A stretch of DNA of 6,672 bases, taken from assembly GCA_027069645.1 (NCBI GenBank), contig JALXEI010000108.1, positions 1 through 6,672 of the forward strand. The letters are read 5' to 3'. Below are positions 5,587 through 6,672 of this stretch, in pieces (the stretch's first letter is position 1; each line of letters opens with the position of its first letter). The notes under the pieces were generated by a model that was not told the origin of the DNA, ran no database searches, and saw nothing but the letters and a program-made list of their open reading frames with translations. A program made the position numbers and the translations under genes. Origin of the DNA: Hyphomicrobiales bacterium (GTDB lineage Bacteria > Pseudomonadota > Alphaproteobacteria > Rhizobiales > JAKIUO01).

Positions 5587-6149
5587 ATTCCAACACGGAA
5601 ATAGTCATAGCCTGTATAGATGGTCAAAAGAGCAGCCGTCCAGAGCAGAGCCAGGCCCAACTGGCTGGTAAAGGCAAAGATTTTGTCGCCGGCACCACCA
5701 GCCAGCAAAAATCCCAGCGCCACCATCTGACCGGTGGTTTTCAGTTTGGCCAGTTGGGTGACATGTACGGTCACCTGCAATTCAGCCAGAAATTCACGCA
5801 GGCCCGATACCAGTATTTCGCGACATAAAATGATAATGGCAGCCCACACATGCAGCCCGGAAATCGTGCCGCTATGGACCAGCATCAACAAAACAACAGA
5901 AACCAGAAGCTTGTCTGCAATCGGATCAAGCATACGCCCCAGCGAGGATTGCTGATCCCAGGCACGCGCCAGATAACCATCAAAAAAGTCGGTAACAGCG
6001 GCCAGAATGAAAATCAGCAACGCCAGCCAGTTGGCCATATCCCCGTCAAGATAGAAACACGCCGCCAGCAGCGGCACGGCCAAAATCCGCAGATAGGTCA
6101 GTATATTGGGTATACTGTACAACATATCGGTTGAAGCTGTTCTTTCCAT
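5559..6149 (-). CDS. pgsA: CDP-diacylglycerol--glycerol-3-phosphate 3-phosphatidyltransferase
   Basis: This integral membrane enzyme joins CDP-diacylglycerol and glycerol-3-phosphate to phosphatidylglycerol phosphate, the committed step to phosphatidylglycerol and cardiolipin. The 196 residues carry the complete CDP-alcohol phosphotransferase signature: D54-FF-D57-G58-YL-A61-R62, eight residues, G71-RML-D75-PIA-D79. The N-terminal SIPNILTYLRILAVPLL is typical of PgsA, as is REILVSGLREFLAE (110-123). Hydrophobic spans lie at about 17-33, 40-53, 80-92, 100-115, 140-152 and 162-178. The length is normal for the family. The ATG at 6149 has only a weak, distant GGGA upstream; the next ATG (6125, residue 9, MLYSIPNIL) also fits homologues, so the start is uncertain by eight residues. 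uvrC lies 226 bp upstream in the same direction, an arrangement common in alphaproteobacteria. It is distinguished from phosphatidylserine synthase and PgsA-like homologues by the REILVSGLRE segment. Confidence 0.93.
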   Translation of the reverse strand: MERTASTDMLYSIPNILTYLRILAVPLLAACFYLDGDMANWLALLIFILAAVTDFFDGYLARAWDQQSSLGRMLDPIADKLLVSVVLLMLVHSGTISGLHVWAAIIILCREILVSGLREFLAELQVTVHVTQLAKLKTTGQMVALGFLLAGGAGDKIFAFTSQLGLALLWTAALLTIYTGYDYFRVGINHVINSGN

Positions 6150-6182
6150 TTAATCAAATCGATCCCGCTGATAAATAACAAC

Positions 6183-6211
6183 AGATCATACCTGTCAGTC
6201 CGCAATGTCAA
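6183..6211 (-). promoter_or_regulatory. Promoter of pgsA
   Basis: On the minus strand a perfect TTGACA (6211-6206) is followed after 17 bases by TGATCT (6188-6183), or after 15 bases by TATGAT (6190-6185), which matches five of six -10 positions. Transcription would start near 6176, giving a leader of about 27 nt. pgsA can thus be transcribed independently of uvrC. The rest of the 226-bp gap shows no gene. Confidence 0.6.
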
Positions 6212-6375
6212 CCACTTTGGCCAGGTTTCTCCCGCTGCTGTGAACAACGGTAACCTGCAACATTTATCCCCACTATAGGCCTGCGCCTTTAACATATGAC
6301 AAATATACGCAGCCTGTTCCGCCGTCCAGCCTCCCTTGTTCAAATCAGGGTGAGCAAAACCCTAATGCCCGGAAA

Positions 6376-6672
6376 TCACCCTTCGCCTCCTTCGTGAAAA
6401 AAGTCATAGATGTTCTGTGCCATTTTCGCCGATATGCCTTCAACCTGTGCAAGATCACGTACAGATGCACCGCTGACCGCTTTCGCCGATCCAAAATGCT
6501 GCAACAGCGCCTTCTTGCGCTGTGCTCCGATGCCCGGCACATCATCAAGCGGGTTTCGGGCCATGCTCTTCTTGCGCCGCGCCCGATGGGTGCCAATGGC
6601 GAAACGATGCGCTTCGTCGCGCAGGCGCTGGATGAAATACATAACGGGATCACGTGGATCAAGCGTAAAGGG
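6376..6672 (-). CDS. uvrC: UvrABC system protein C, C-terminal 98 residues (5' part outside window)
   Basis: The frame is open from the window edge to the TGA at 6378-6376. UvrC makes the dual incisions around a lesion in nucleotide excision repair, in complex with UvrB and damaged DNA. The visible part begins in the RNase H-like 5'-incision nuclease domain (DPRDPVMYFIQRLRDEAHRFA). The histidine of RDEAHRFA is the known catalytic-triad residue. The THRARRKK segment then leads to the tandem helix-hairpin-helix domain, with NPLDDVPGIGAQRKKALLQHF as the first hairpin and LAQVEGISAKMAQNIYDFF as the second, which binds the bubble junction. The protein ends in the usual place, so the C-terminus is intact. 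An internal ATG at 6642 is not a start. Confidence 0.95.
   Translation of the reverse strand, partial: PFTLDPRDPVMYFIQRLRDEAHRFAIGTHRARRKKSMARNPLDDVPGIGAQRKKALLQHFGSAKAVSGASVRDLAQVEGISAKMAQNIYDFFHEGGEG

Noticed and set aside
6098..6343. 81-codon open frame on the minus strand between uvrC and pgsA
   Set aside because: It overlaps the pgsA promoter and the pgsA N-terminus in another frame, begins with a TTG without a good ribosome binding site, and has no family features.
6334..6358. tRNA T-arm-like hairpin: CCTTG, loop TTCAAAT, CAGGG, followed by a possible acceptor strand TGAGCAA
   Set aside because: No matching 5' acceptor strand (TTGCTCA), D-arm or anticodon arm is found in the preceding 80 bases. 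It is most likely chance, or at best a tRNA 3' remnant, and the surroundings show no integrase or element to support an attachment site.

Overview
The window looks like chromosomal DNA of an alphaproteobacterium of moderate GC content. The evidence is gene content and protein style: a large acidic coiled-coil / one transmembrane segment / Sel1-repeat protein of the PodJ type, a small periplasmic protein of a kind typical of alphaproteobacteria, and a uvrC-pgsA pair. No transposase, integrase, CRISPR array, rRNA or complete tRNA is visible.

Layout from left to right. (1) 2-619, plus strand: the 3' part of a gene cut by the window edge, resembling an AMP-forming (ANL-type) acyl-CoA synthetase. 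It ends early and lacks recognisable core residues. (2) 620-936: a 317-bp gap between convergent genes, full of secondary structure. It holds a terminator-like hairpin, a 14-bp palindrome, a 31-nt hairpin, and a 164-nt hairpin (761-924) whose non-Watson-Crick pairs are nearly all G.U on the plus strand. That last item is the most interesting object in the window and could be an unannotated structured RNA or a palindromic repeat. (3) 937-4098, minus strand: a protein of 1053 residues with PodJ-like architecture. Its start is set by a strong Shine-Dalgarno sequence before a GTG, and a G9 homopolymer lies inside the gene. (4) 4099-4528: a divergent intergenic region with promoter-like sequences for both sides. 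(5) 4529-4981, plus: an exported 150-residue protein of unknown function. (6) 5107-5538, plus: a YjbQ/UPF0047 family protein. (7) 5559-6149, minus: pgsA, convergent with yjbQ, with a 39-bp inverted repeat across the junction. (8) 6376-6672, minus: the C-terminal end of uvrC, cut by the window edge.

The genes do not form one pathway. uvrC (nucleotide excision repair) and pgsA (phosphatidylglycerol synthesis) lie in tandem with a 226-bp gap, and pgsA has its own good promoter. The PodJ-like protein and the small exported protein are divergently transcribed and both look envelope-related, but the sequence does not show a functional link between them.
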